From the NCBI RefSeq assembly GCF_000959725.1, contig NZ_CP009323.1, positions 2,108,001 to 2,172,000 on the forward strand: 64,000 nucleotides of DNA, written 5' to 3'. Origin of the DNA: Burkholderia gladioli. Lineage in GTDB: Bacteria; Pseudomonadota; Gammaproteobacteria; Burkholderiales; Burkholderiaceae. Shown in pieces: positions 54,677 to 64,000 of the stretch. The notes under the pieces were generated by a model. The model was given only the letters and a program-made list of their open reading frames with translations, was not told where the DNA came from and did no database searches. Made by a program: the position numbers and the translations under genes. How positions within the stretch are numbered: position 1 is the stretch's first letter; each line of letters begins with the position of its first letter.

Positions 54677-55744
54677 CTAGCGCGGCTGGTCGGCGTCGGG
54701 CACGCCGTGCGCGGGGCTGCCGGTATCAGGCACCGGCAGGCCGAAGTGCCGGTAGGTCAGCAGGGTGGCAACCCGCCCGCGCGGCGTGCGCTGCAGGAAA
54801 CCCTGCTGGATCAGGTAGGGCTCGAGCACGTCCTCGATGGTGTCGCGTTCCTCGCCGATCGCCGCGGCCAGGTTGTCGACGCCGACCGGGCCGCCGTCGA
54901 ACTTGTGCAGGATCGCCTCGAGCAGCTTGCGGTCCATCAGGTCGAAGCCGACCGGATCGACGTCGAGCATCGCCAGCGCCGCATCGGCCACCTCGGCGGT
55001 GATCGCGCCGTCGGCCTTGACCTCGGCGTAGTCGCGCACGCGGCGCAGCAGGCGGTTGGCGATCCGCGGCGTGCCGCGCGAGCGGCGCGCGATCTCGAGC
55101 GCGCCTTGCGGATCGATGCGGGCCTGCAGCAGCGAGGCCGAGCGCTGGACGATCCGCGACAGTTGCCCCGCGTCGTAGAACTCCAGCCGCGCGACGATCC
55201 CGAAACGGTCGCGCAGCGGATTGGTCAGCATGCCGGCGCGGGTGGTCGCGCCGACCAGGGTGAAGGGCTGCAGGTCGAGCTTGACGCTGCGCGCGGCCGG
55301 CCCCTCGCCGATCATGATGTCGATCTGGTAGTCCTCGAGCGCCGGGTACAGGATTTCCTCGACCACCGGCGAGAGACGGTGGATCTCGTCGATGAACAGC
55401 ACGTCGTTGGCTTCGAGGTTGGTGAGCAGGGCGGCCAGGTCGCCCGGGCGCTCCAGCACCGGGCCCGAGGTCTGTCGCAGGTTCACCCCCATCTCGCGCG
55501 CGATGATGTGCGCGAGCGTGGTCTTGCCCAGGCCCGGCGGGCCGAACAGCAGCACGTGGTCGAGCGCTTCCGAGCGGCGCTTGGCGGCCTCGATGAAGAT
55601 CTCGAGCTGGCCGCGCACCTTTTCCTGGCCGACGTATTCGTCGAGCTGGCGCGGGCGCAGCGCGCGTTCGAACGCCTCCTCGTGCGACGAGGCGGGCGTG
55701 GCGGCGATCACGCGTTCGCCGGCGAGTTTGTCGGTTTCGATCAT
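54677..55744 (-). CDS. ruvB: Holliday junction branch migration helicase RuvB
   Basis: RuvB is the AAA+ motor that drives RuvA-bound Holliday junctions. The 355-residue protein has [22 protein letters not shown], Walker A GPPGLGKT (68-75), Walker B with DE at 119-120 in [12 protein letters not shown], the sensor-1 region [20 protein letters not shown], and a C-terminal winged helix ending in [15 protein letters not shown]. It lies 67 bp downstream of ruvA. Confidence 0.98.
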   Translation of the reverse strand: MIETDKLAGERVIAATPASSHEEAFERALRPRQLDEYVGQEKVRGQLEIFIEAAKRRSEALDHVLLFGPPGLGKTTLAHIIAREMGVNLRQTSGPVLERPGDLAALLTNLEANDVLFIDEIHRLSPVVEEILYPALEDYQIDIMIGEGPAARSVKLDLQPFTLVGATTRAGMLTNPLRDRFGIVARLEFYDAGQLSRIVQRSASLLQARIDPQGALEIARRSRGTPRIANRLLRRVRDYAEVKADGAITAEVADAALAMLDVDPVGFDLMDRKLLEAILHKFDGGPVGVDNLAAAIGEERDTIEDVLEPYLIQQGFLQRTPRGRVATLLTYRHFGLPVPDTGSPAHGVPDADQPR

Positions 55745-55811
55745 GGGCGCATTGTACCGCGCGGCCTGCCGCCCAAGAATCGGCCGAACCGCCGACCCGC
55801 GCGCCGCTGCC

Positions 55812-56393
55812 TCAGGCCTTCGAGAGCGCCTTCAGGGAGAGCTTGATGCCGTCGGACACGCCGGTGCCGGCCGGCACGTTCTTGATCGCGGCCAGCGCTT
55901 CCTTTTCCGAATAACCGAGCGCGAGCAGCGCGTTGAGGATGTCGGCCGCGTGGTCCGACTGCGAGGCCTGGCCGGCCAGTTCGCCGAGATCGGCGCCGAG
56001 CTTGCCCTTGAGCTCCAGCAGCAGGCGCTCGGCGGTCTTCTTGCCGATGCCGGGCAGGCGCGTGAGGCGCGCGCTGTCCTGCAGGGTGACCACCTGCGAG
56101 AGCTCCTGCACGCTCATGCCGGAGAGCACGGCCAGCGCCATGCGCGCGCCGATCCCGCTGATCTTCAGCAGCTCGCGGAAGGTGGTGCGCTCCTGCGGGG
56201 TCAGGAAGCCGTACAGCAGGTGGGCATCCTCGCGCACGATCAGCTGGGTGAGCAGCACCACGCGCTCGCCCGTGTGCGGCAGGTTGTAGAAGGTGCTCAT
56301 CGGCACGTCGAGCTCGTAGCCGACGCCGTTGCAGTCCACGAGCAGGTGGGGCGGATTCTTTTCGAGCAGGGTGCCGGCAATGCGACCGATCAT
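55812..56393 (-). CDS. ruvA: Holliday junction DNA-binding protein RuvA
   Basis: RuvA binds four-way junctions and loads RuvB. The 193-residue protein has an OB-fold start [31 protein letters not shown], the acidic-pin region [13 protein letters not shown], tandem helix-hairpin-helix motifs ([15 protein letters not shown] and [19 protein letters not shown]), and the C-terminal RuvB-binding domain [16 protein letters not shown]. The start ATG at 56393 was preferred to an in-frame upstream codon. Confidence 0.97.
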   Translation of the reverse strand: MIGRIAGTLLEKNPPHLLVDCNGVGYELDVPMSTFYNLPHTGERVVLLTQLIVREDAHLLYGFLTPQERTTFRELLKISGIGARMALAVLSGMSVQELSQVVTLQDSARLTRLPGIGKKTAERLLLELKGKLGADLGELAGQASQSDHAADILNALLALGYSEKEALAAIKNVPAGTGVSDGIKLSLKALSKA

Positions 56394-56469
56394 GGCGAGG
56401 ACGGGAACGAGGAGGGACGGAAAGCGCGAGTGTAGCGCAGGCACGGGCGCGGTACGCGCCGCAGCGGCT

Positions 56470-57012
56470 TCAGCCGACCAGCCGGCCGCGCCGCACGCGA
56501 TAGCCCTTCTTGCCGAGCGCCGGGGCCAGGCCGCCGAGCGTGGCTAGCGCGTCGCCGGCATTCGCATGGCAGATCGCCATGCCGAGCGCGTCGGCCGCGT
56601 CGGTGCCGGGCAGGCCCGACAGGCCGAGCAGGCGCACCACCATCTGCTGCATCTGCTCCTTGGTTGCGCGGCCGTAGCCGACCACCGCCTGCTTCAACTG
56701 GGTGGGCGTGTACTCGGCCACCGCCATGCCGCCTGCCACCAGGCCGCAGATCGCCGCGCCGCGGGCCTGGCCGAGCAACAGGGTGGATTGCGGATTGACG
56801 TTGACGAACACCTTCTCGATCGCCGACTGGTCGGGCCGGTACTCGCGCACCAGGGTCGAGACGCCGTCGAAGATGGTGCCCAGGCGCACCGAGAGTTCGG
56901 CGCTCGGGGTGCGGATCACGCCGCTCGTCACGTAGGCGAGCCGGCTGCCCTGCACGTCGATCACGCCGAAGCCGGTGACGCGCAGGCCGGGGTCGATGCC
57001 GATGATACGCAT
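56470..57012 (-). CDS. ruvC: Holliday junction resolvase RuvC
   Basis: RuvC cuts Holliday junctions symmetrically. The 180-residue protein has the catalytic acids Asp7 (GIDPG), Glu66 (SAIEKVFVN), Asp138 and Asp141 ([14 protein letters not shown]). It also has the [20 protein letters not shown] segment. The ATG at 57012 gives the canonical MRIIGIDPG start. It begins the ruvCAB order, downstream of purH and its terminator. Confidence 0.97.
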   Translation of the reverse strand: MRIIGIDPGLRVTGFGVIDVQGSRLAYVTSGVIRTPSAELSVRLGTIFDGVSTLVREYRPDQSAIEKVFVNVNPQSTLLLGQARGAAICGLVAGGMAVAEYTPTQLKQAVVGYGRATKEQMQQMVVRLLGLSGLPGTDAADALGMAICHANAGDALATLGGLAPALGKKGYRVRRGRLVG

Positions 57013-57105
57013 GAAGAACGGATGGGGAGCGGGAGGAAAGGCCGTGGATGGGGCGATGGTACAACGATCGCCGGCACGGCAGGCGAATCGCCGTCGGCCG
57101 GGCAT

Positions 57106-57142
57106 GAAAAACGGCGGCGGGGCAGGGCCCGGCCGCCGTTTC
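57106..57142 (-). terminator. Rho-independent terminator of purH
   Basis: On the minus strand AAACGGCGGC and GCCGCCGTT pair across a GC-rich loop and are followed by TTTTC, just past the purH stop. Confidence 0.78.
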
Positions 57143-57187
57143 GTGCCTTGGCGCCAGTGCGCCGGGCGGGCGCCCGAAGGCGCGCGA

Positions 57188-58753
57188 TCAGTGGCGGAAG
57201 TGGCGGATGCCGGTCAGCACCATCGCGATGCCGTGTTCGTCGGCCGCCGCGATCACCTCGTCGTCGCGCATCGAGCCGCCCGGGTGGATCACCGCGGTCG
57301 CGCCGGCGGCCACCACCACGTCGAGGCCGTCGCGGAACGGGAAGAAGGCGTCCGAGGCGACCGCCGAGCCGGCCAGCGTGAGGCCCGCGTTCTGCGCCTT
57401 GATGCCGGCGATGCGCGCCGAGTCGACGCGGCTCATCTGGCCGGCGCCGACGCCGAGCGTCATGCCGTTGCCGCAGAACACGATCGCGTTCGACTTGACG
57501 AACTTGGCCACGCGCCAGGCGAACAGCAGGTCGCCGAGTTCCTTCGGGGTCGGCTGGCGCTTGGTGACCACGCGCAGTTCGTCGGGCTGCACGTTGCGCG
57601 AGTCGAGCGACTGCACCAGCAGGCCGCCGCCGACGCGCTTCAGGTCGAAGGCGTTGAAGCCGTCGCCCAGCGCAATCTCGAGCAGGCGCACGTTCTGCTT
57701 GGCGGCGAACACCTGGCGCGCCGCGGCCGAGAAGGACGGCGCGATCAGCACTTCGACGAACTGCTTGGCCACCGCCTGCGCGGCCGCTTCGTCCACTTCG
57801 CGGTTGAACGCGATGATGCCGCCGAAGGCCGAGGTCGGATCGGTCTGGAAGGCCTTGGCATAGGCCTCGGCCGCGTCCACGCCGAGCGCCACGCCGCACG
57901 GGTTGGCGTGCTTGACGATCACGCAGGCCGGGGCATCGAAGGTCTTCACGCATTCCCAGGCCGCGTCGGAGTCGGCGATGTTGTTGTAGGACAGCTCCTT
58001 GCCCTGCAACTGGCTGTAGTTCGCCAGCGACCCGGCCGGCGCGGCCAGGTCACGGTAGAACGCGGCGCTCTGATGCGGGTTCTCGCCGTAGCGCAGGTCC
58101 TGCACCTTGTCGAAGGCCAGGTTCAGCGTGGCCGGGTAGGGCTGGCGCGTGGCGTGCTGCAGCTCCTCGGTCAGGCTGGTCAGGTAGTTGGTGATCGCGC
58201 CGTCGTATTGCGCGGTATGCGCGAACACTTTGGTGGCGAGACGGAAGTTGGTCGGGTAGCCGACCGTGTTGCCGTTGGCCTTCATCTCGTCGAGCACCAC
58301 GGCGTAGTCGGCCGGGTCGACGATTACCGTCACGTCGCGATGGTTCTTCGCGGCCGAGCGCAGCATGGTCGGGCCGCCGATGTCGATGTTCTCGATCGCG
58401 TCGGCCAGCGTGCAGTCGTCCTTGGCGATGGTCGCGACGAACGGGTACAGGTTCACCACCAGCAGGTCGATGGTCGGGATGCCGTGCGCGTCGAGCGCCT
58501 GCATGTGCTCGGGCAGGTCGCGGCGCGCCAGGATCCCGCCGTGCACCTTCGGGTGCAGCGTCTTCACGCGCCCGTCGAGCATTTCGGGGAAGCCGGTGTA
58601 GTCGGCCACTTCGGTCACCGGGAGGCCCGCCTCGGCGAGCAGTTTCGCGGTGCCGCCCGTCGACAGCAGCTTGACGCCCTGCTGCGAGAGGGCCGTCGCG
58701 AATTCGACGATGCCGGTTTTATCCGAAACGGAGAGGAGCGCTTGCTTGATCAT
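57188..58753 (-). CDS. purH: Bifunctional AICAR formyltransferase / IMP cyclohydrolase
   Basis: PurH performs the last two steps to IMP. The 521-residue protein has an N-terminal cyclohydrolase domain ([62 protein letters not shown]). The C-terminal transformylase contains the catalytic [11 protein letters not shown] and ends in [11 protein letters not shown]. The start at 58753 fits homologues. fis lies 70 bp upstream on the same strand. Confidence 0.98.
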   Translation of the reverse strand: MIKQALLSVSDKTGIVEFATALSQQGVKLLSTGGTAKLLAEAGLPVTEVADYTGFPEMLDGRVKTLHPKVHGGILARRDLPEHMQALDAHGIPTIDLLVVNLYPFVATIAKDDCTLADAIENIDIGGPTMLRSAAKNHRDVTVIVDPADYAVVLDEMKANGNTVGYPTNFRLATKVFAHTAQYDGAITNYLTSLTEELQHATRQPYPATLNLAFDKVQDLRYGENPHQSAAFYRDLAAPAGSLANYSQLQGKELSYNNIADSDAAWECVKTFDAPACVIVKHANPCGVALGVDAAEAYAKAFQTDPTSAFGGIIAFNREVDEAAAQAVAKQFVEVLIAPSFSAAARQVFAAKQNVRLLEIALGDGFNAFDLKRVGGGLLVQSLDSRNVQPDELRVVTKRQPTPKELGDLLFAWRVAKFVKSNAIVFCGNGMTLGVGAGQMSRVDSARIAGIKAQNAGLTLAGSAVASDAFFPFRDGLDVVVAAGATAVIHPGGSMRDDEVIAAADEHGIAMVLTGIRHFRH

Positions 58754-58823
58754 GATGGGGAGCACCAGTAGCCAATAGCCAGGAAAACGGGAACGAAGCG
58801 GCCGCGCGAGCGAGCCCGCCGGA

Positions 58824-59057
58824 CTACAGCAGCCCGTGCTGCTGCAGCTTCTTGCGCAAGGTGTTGCGGTTGATGCCGAGGTACTCGGCGGCGAGCGACT
58901 GGTTGCCGCCCGCCTGTTCGAGCACCACCTCGAGCATCGGCTTCTCGACGCAGGACATCACCATGTCGTAGACGTCATGCGGATTGGAGCCGTCGAGATC
59001 CCGGAAATACACGTCCAGGCTGTCGCGGACACATTGTTCGATGTTGTGCTTGCTCAT
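58824..59057 (-). CDS. fis: Fis-family DNA-binding protein
   Basis: This is a nucleoid-associated protein that bends DNA and regulates growth-linked genes. The 77-residue protein has the C-terminal helix-turn-helix [31 protein letters not shown]. It is shorter than the 98-residue E. coli Fis at the N-terminus, as in other Betaproteobacteria. The ATG 59057 lies 4 bp after the dusB stop, the classical dusB-fis operon. Confidence 0.95.
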   Translation of the reverse strand: MSKHNIEQCVRDSLDVYFRDLDGSNPHDVYDMVMSCVEKPMLEVVLEQAGGNQSLAAEYLGINRNTLRKKLQQHGLL

Positions 59058-59061
59058 GCTG

Positions 59062-60105
59062 CTATTGAATAGGGTCGGTTGCGCTGTCCTCGTCGTCGAC
59101 ATAGACGAGATGATCGGACTGGGCGCGCTGCGCGTCGAAGTAGTCGTTGACGGCGGCAAGCTGTTCGCGTGTGGTATCGAGCGTGTTCATCCGGTGCCGG
59201 AATGCGTTGGCGCCCGAAAGGCCGCGAGTGTACCAGCCGATGTGCTTGCGCGCAGTACGTACGCCGGTAAATTCACCGTAGAACGCGTAGTGATCCTCGA
59301 GGTGCTCGTTGAGCAGTTGCTGGATCTCGTCGACGCTCGGCGCCGGCAGGGTTTCGCCGGTTTGCAGGAAATGATCGATTTCGCGGAACAACCAGGGCCG
59401 GCCTTGCGCGGCGCGACCGATCATCAGCGCGTCGGCGCCGGTGGCGTCGAGCACGGCGCGTGCCTTGCGCGGCGAGGTGATGTCGCCGTTGGCGACCACC
59501 GGGATCTTCACCGAGGCCTTCACGGCGGCGATGGTCTCGTATTCGGCCTCGCCGCGGTAGAGGTCGGCGCGGGTGCGGCCGTGCACGGTCAGCATCGAGA
59601 TGCCGGCCTCCTCGGCCAGGCGCGCGATGGTCAGCGCGTTCTTGTGGTCGCGGTCCCAGCCGGTGCGGATCTTCAGCGTGACGGGCACCGCGTCGGGCCC
59701 GCTGCCGACCGCCGCTACCACCGCCGAGACGATCCGCACCACCAGCGGCTCGTTCTGCAGCAGGGCCGAGCCGGCCGCGACGTTGCAGACCTTCTTGGCC
59801 GGGCAGCCCATGTTGATGTCGATGATCTGCGCGCCGTTGGCGACGTTGTAGCGCGCCGCCTCGGCCATCATGGCCGGATCGGCGCCGGCGATCTGCACGG
59901 CGATCGGCTCGACCTCGCCGGCGTGGTTGGCGCGTCGCATGGTCTTCTCGCTCTTCCAGAGCTGGGCGTTGGAGGCGACCATCTCGGAGACGGCGTAGCC
60001 GGCCCCGAGCCGCTTGCAGAGCTGGCGGAACGGGCGGTCCGTGACGCCGGCCATGGGGGCGACGAACAGGTTGTTGCGCAGGACGTGAGAGCCGAGAACG
60101 GGCAT
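59062..60105 (-). CDS. dusB: tRNA-dihydrouridine synthase B
   Basis: DusB reduces uridines in the tRNA D-loop using FMN and NADPH. The 347-residue TIM-barrel protein has LFVAPMAGVTDRPFRQLCKRLGAG, IIDINMGCPAKKVCNVAAGSALL with the catalytic Cys, VTLKIRTGWD, GISMLTVHGRTRADLY, VVANGDITSPRKA and ALMIGRAAQGRPWLF. The start at 60105 was chosen from homology, as a longer open frame continues upstream. Confidence 0.97.
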   Translation of the reverse strand: MPVLGSHVLRNNLFVAPMAGVTDRPFRQLCKRLGAGYAVSEMVASNAQLWKSEKTMRRANHAGEVEPIAVQIAGADPAMMAEAARYNVANGAQIIDINMGCPAKKVCNVAAGSALLQNEPLVVRIVSAVVAAVGSGPDAVPVTLKIRTGWDRDHKNALTIARLAEEAGISMLTVHGRTRADLYRGEAEYETIAAVKASVKIPVVANGDITSPRKARAVLDATGADALMIGRAAQGRPWLFREIDHFLQTGETLPAPSVDEIQQLLNEHLEDHYAFYGEFTGVRTARKHIGWYTRGLSGANAFRHRMNTLDTTREQLAAVNDYFDAQRAQSDHLVYVDDEDSATDPIQ

Positions 60106-60367
60106 CGCAATGGCAGCGCCCGCGCGTGGACGCGGGCCGGGATCGGGCGGAGGGAAAACGCGCATTTTACCGTAAGCGGGCGAGGGGCCGGGCGGGCGTA
60201 ATTGTCGACTAACGTCAAATCGCGATGAAGCTTTGATGAAAGCGCGGTGACGGCGCGCGATGGCGGGCGGCGAAAGCCGCGCTGCGCGCGCGGCCGGAAA
60301 ATCGGGGCGGATCCACGCCGGGCGGCCTGCCGCGCCGCGCATGGCCCTGCATGGCCCCGTCGCGCGT

Positions 60368-61563
60368 TCAGCGACGCTGGCCGAACATCATCTGTCGCGC
60401 GATCGCCGTCTTGAGTGGCGACACGAACTCGAGCGCGCTCAGCGCGGCGCCGCGCAGCGCCCCGAGCGAGCGCGATTCGACCGTAAACAGGCGCGCCAGC
60501 GTATCGGTCGCGCCGATCGTGAGGCGGCGGTCGAGCGCACGGCGCGTGTTGAAGGCGGCCAGCGCGAGCGGCGTGGCGCCATGCTCGGAGATCGTGTCCA
60601 CCAGCGTGTGCGCGTCGCGCAGGCCCAGGTTCAGGCCCTGGCCGGCCACCGGGTGCAGCGTCTGGGCGGCGTTGCCGACGATCGCAATGCGGCCCTTGAC
60701 CAGGGTCGGCGCGGCGGCCAGCCCGAGCGGGAAGGCCGCGCGGCCGACGATGCGCGTGAAGCGGCCCATGCGCTCGCCGAAGGCGATGCCCAGTTCCTCG
60801 AGGAAGGCCTCGTCGGGCAGCGTCGCGCGGCGCGTGGCCTCGGCGGGCGAGCAGCACCAGACCAGCGCGTAGTCGGCCTGGCCGGCGCCGCCGGTGGGCA
60901 GCAGCGCGAGCGGGCCTTCGGCGGTGAAGCGTTCCCAGGCCACGTTCGGTTTCGGTGCCGAGACGCTCACCGTGCCGACGATCGCCGTCTGCGCGTAGTC
61001 GCGGCGATGGCGCGTGTCGCCGGCGTCGTCGCGCGGCGTGTCCTGGAACAGGCCGCCCTCGGCGTTGACCAGCGTGCGCACACGCAGCGCGCGCTCGCCT
61101 TGCGGGGTGTCCAGCGTGACCGTCACGCCCTCGGCGTCCTGTTGCGGCGCGCGCGCGCTGGTCGAGGTCAGCCACTGCACGCGCGTGCCGCGCACCGCGC
61201 GCGCCAGCGTGTCGACCAGCGAGCCGTAGCGCGCCACGTAACCGAGCGCATCGACGCCGTGTTCATCGCGGTCGATCAGGGTGCGGCCGAAGTGGCCGCG
61301 CTGCGAGACGTGGATATGGTGGATCGGCGTCGCGTCGGCGGGCCAGCCGAGCGCGCCGAGCAGCACGCGGCTGCCGTGCGAGACCGCGATCGCGCGCGGG
61401 TCGCCGAGGCTCGCCGAGGGATCGCGCGCATCGACCAGCACCGTCGACAGCGCCTGCGTCGCGCTGCGCCGCGCCAGCCAGCCGGCCAGCGCGAGCCCGA
61501 CCGGGCCCGCGCCGACGATGGCGATATCGGCGTCGAACGGGGCGTTGGTGGTGGAAGCCGGCA

Positions 61564-61567
<4 letters not shown>
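60368..61567 (-). CDS. ubiH: UbiH-family FAD-dependent monooxygenase
   Basis: The protein is a flavin hydroxylase of the ubiquinone pathway family. The 399-residue product has the FAD fold IAIVGAGPVGLALAGWLARR, the DPRAIAVSHGSRVLL segment and the second FAD motif GNAAQTLHPVAGQGLNLGLRDA, which matches UbiH rather than the GDAAH of many relatives. It overlaps pepP by 4 bp, the usual pepP-ubiH pairing. UbiF/UbiI-type substrate choice cannot be excluded. Confidence 0.88.
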
Positions 61568-62973
<1,406 letters not shown>

Positions 62974-63165
62974 GGCGCGATTGTAGCGCTGTGGCGGGCG
63001 CCGCGCCCGCTCCCCGGCACCGCCGCGCGGGCCGCCGAATGGCGCCCGGCGGCTGTTGCATCCGATCCACAGGCCGGATGGCCGACTTGGCGGACAGCCG
63101 GCAGGCCCGGTTATGATCGCCGACGACGTATACTCTCGGGCGCTATTTACATTTCAGGCAGGATG

Positions 63166-63777
63166 ATGAAACTCATCGGTTCGCTCAGCAGCCCTTACGT
63201 GCGCAAGGCGCGTATCGTGCTCGCCGAAAAGAAGATCGACTACAAGCTGGAACTCGAGAACGTGTGGGCAGCCGACACCACGATCCACGCCGCCAATCCG
63301 CTCGGCAAGGTGCCGTGCCTGGTGATGGAGGACGGCGCGGCCGTGTTCGATTCGCGCGTGATCTGCGAATACGTCGACACGCTGTCGCCGGTCGGCAAGC
63401 TGATCCCGGCCTCGGGCCGCGAACGCGTCGAGGTGCGGTGCTGGGAGGCGCTCGGCGACGGCGTGCTCGACGCCTCGGTCGGGATCCGCATCGAGAACGT
63501 GCAGCGCACCCCCGAGCAGCGCAGCGAGGCCTGGATCGCGCGCCAGCAGCGCAAGATCGACGACGGCCTGGTGGCCATGTCGCAGGGCCTCGGCGGCAAG
63601 CCGTGGTGCGCCGGCAACCACTACACGCTGGCCGACGTCACGCTCGGCTGTGCGCTCGGTTATCTCGATTTCCGCATGCCGGAGCTGGGCTGGCGCGAAC
63701 GCCATCCCAATCTCGACAAGCACTACCAGAAGCTGTCGCAGCGCCAGACCTTCATCGACACGGTGCCGCAGGACTGA
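63166..63777 (+). CDS. Glutathione S-transferase family protein
   Basis: This 203-residue protein has an N-terminal thioredoxin-like GST domain (MKLIGSLSSPYVRKARIVLAEKKIDYKLE, NPLGKVPCLVMEDGAAVFDSRVICEYVD) with the SPYVRK active-site region, and a helical C-terminal domain with HYTLADVTLGCALGYLDFR. The substrate is unknown; conjugation or disulfide-type reduction is possible. Two adjacent ATG codons exist (63163 and 63166). The second is better spaced from AGG at 63156. Confidence 0.92.
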   Translation: MKLIGSLSSPYVRKARIVLAEKKIDYKLELENVWAADTTIHAANPLGKVPCLVMEDGAAVFDSRVICEYVDTLSPVGKLIPASGRERVEVRCWEALGDGVLDASVGIRIENVQRTPEQRSEAWIARQQRKIDDGLVAMSQGLGGKPWCAGNHYTLADVTLGCALGYLDFRMPELGWRERHPNLDKHYQKLSQRQTFIDTVPQD

Positions 63778-63804
63778 GTCGCGAGCTGGCCGCCCGTCAG
63801 CAAG

Positions 63805-63841
63805 AACGCCCCGCCGGGATCAGCCGGCGGGGCGTTTTTTT
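63805..63841 (+). terminator. Rho-independent terminator of the GST gene
   Basis: AACGCCCCGCCGG and CCGGCGGGGCGTT pair around GATCAG and end in seven T. Confidence 0.93.
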
Positions 63842-63889
63842 CATGCATGCGCGGCAGCGCCGACGCTTGAGGCCAGCGCCGGCCGAGGC

Positions 63890-64000
63890 TCAATCGTAGG
63901 CCGCGTAGGCGGCGTCGCCGATCGTGAAGGTATCGCTGCGCGACACCGGCCACCAGGTGTCGTAGAGCGTGAGGCCGAGCTTCTCGCCGCCGAGCAGCGC
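63890..64000 (-). CDS. C-terminal fragment of an unidentified protein
   Basis: An open frame of 36 codons runs in from the right window edge on the minus strand and stops at TGA (63890-63892). It has normal GC-rich codon use and ends in TLYDTWWPVSRSDTF-type sequence followed by an Ala/Tyr-rich end. The part is too short to assign to a family. The convergent GST terminator lies just beyond its stop. Confidence 0.6.
   Translation of the reverse strand, partial: ALLGGEKLGLTLYDTWWPVSRSDTFTIGDAAYAAYD

Overview
This is about 64 kb of high-GC (roughly two thirds G+C) chromosomal DNA. Protein similarity, gene order and third-position GC bias point to the genus Burkholderia (Betaproteobacteria). The gene set is almost all core chromosome-1 housekeeping. 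I see no insertion sequence, prophage, integrase, CRISPR array or tRNA. The accessory-flavoured parts are small: a secreted RNase/barstar pair, an allantoin-degradation cluster, a ParB-like lipoprotein, and several structured or repetitive intergenic elements.

Layout. 0-8.8 kb: pgpA (cut by the window edge) and thiL on the minus strand; maeB; a structured intergenic region; secreted barnase-type RNase and barstar; a secreted protein of unknown function; then rsmE, a VOC protein and speE on the minus strand. 8.8-12 kb: tkt and gap. 12-16 kb: a FadR-type GntR regulator divergent from a DctA-like transporter, allantoicase (alc) and ureidoglycolate lyase (allA), with a palindromic operator between them. 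16-26 kb: fur divergent from bamE, then dapB, exbB/exbD-like genes, leuS, lptE, holA, proA and a HemJ-like gene. 26-32.4 kb: Entner-Doudoroff and gluconate block, with an RpiR/HexR regulator divergent from edd-eda, then gntP-gntK. 32.5-37 kb: purB, an orphan NarK-type transporter and a LysR regulator. 37-42 kb: gdhA followed by the gltIJKL glutamate/aspartate ABC transporter. 42-46.4 kb: a class II glutamine amidotransferase, pyrC, a DUF3025 protein, RNase P RNA (rnpB) and an OsmC protein. 46.4-48.5 kb: a candidate small RNA, rplM-rpsI and erpA. 48.5-52.3 kb: anmK divergent from tyrS-dtd-histidine phosphatase. 52.3-63 kb, all minus strand: ParB-like lipoprotein, MpaB-family protein, ruvB-ruvA-ruvC, purH, fis-dusB, ubiH-like and pepP. 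63-64 kb: a glutathione S-transferase and the C-terminal end of an unidentified minus-strand gene.

How the genes work together. Gluconate enters through GntP, is phosphorylated by GntK, and is split through Edd and Eda; tkt, gap and maeB belong to the same central carbon metabolism. Two TGTAG-N5-CTACA palindromes in the hexR-edd intergenic region look like HexR operators. Glutamate enters through GltIJKL and is deaminated by the GdhA encoded just upstream. Allantoate is degraded to urea and glyoxylate by Alc and AllA.

The most interesting non-coding element is a probable roughly 91-nt small RNA at 46674-46764. It has its own sigma-70 promoter (perfect TATAAT), a 5' hairpin, a middle hairpin whose loop displays an anti-Shine-Dalgarno CUCCUCC, and a perfect 10-bp terminator followed by seven T. 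Other signals worth a look are a three-way-junction-like structure at 4051-4171, a periodic Asp/Glu-Ile/Val-His repeat in the N-terminal extension of PgpA, and an in-frame 12-bp repeat in the HexR tail.
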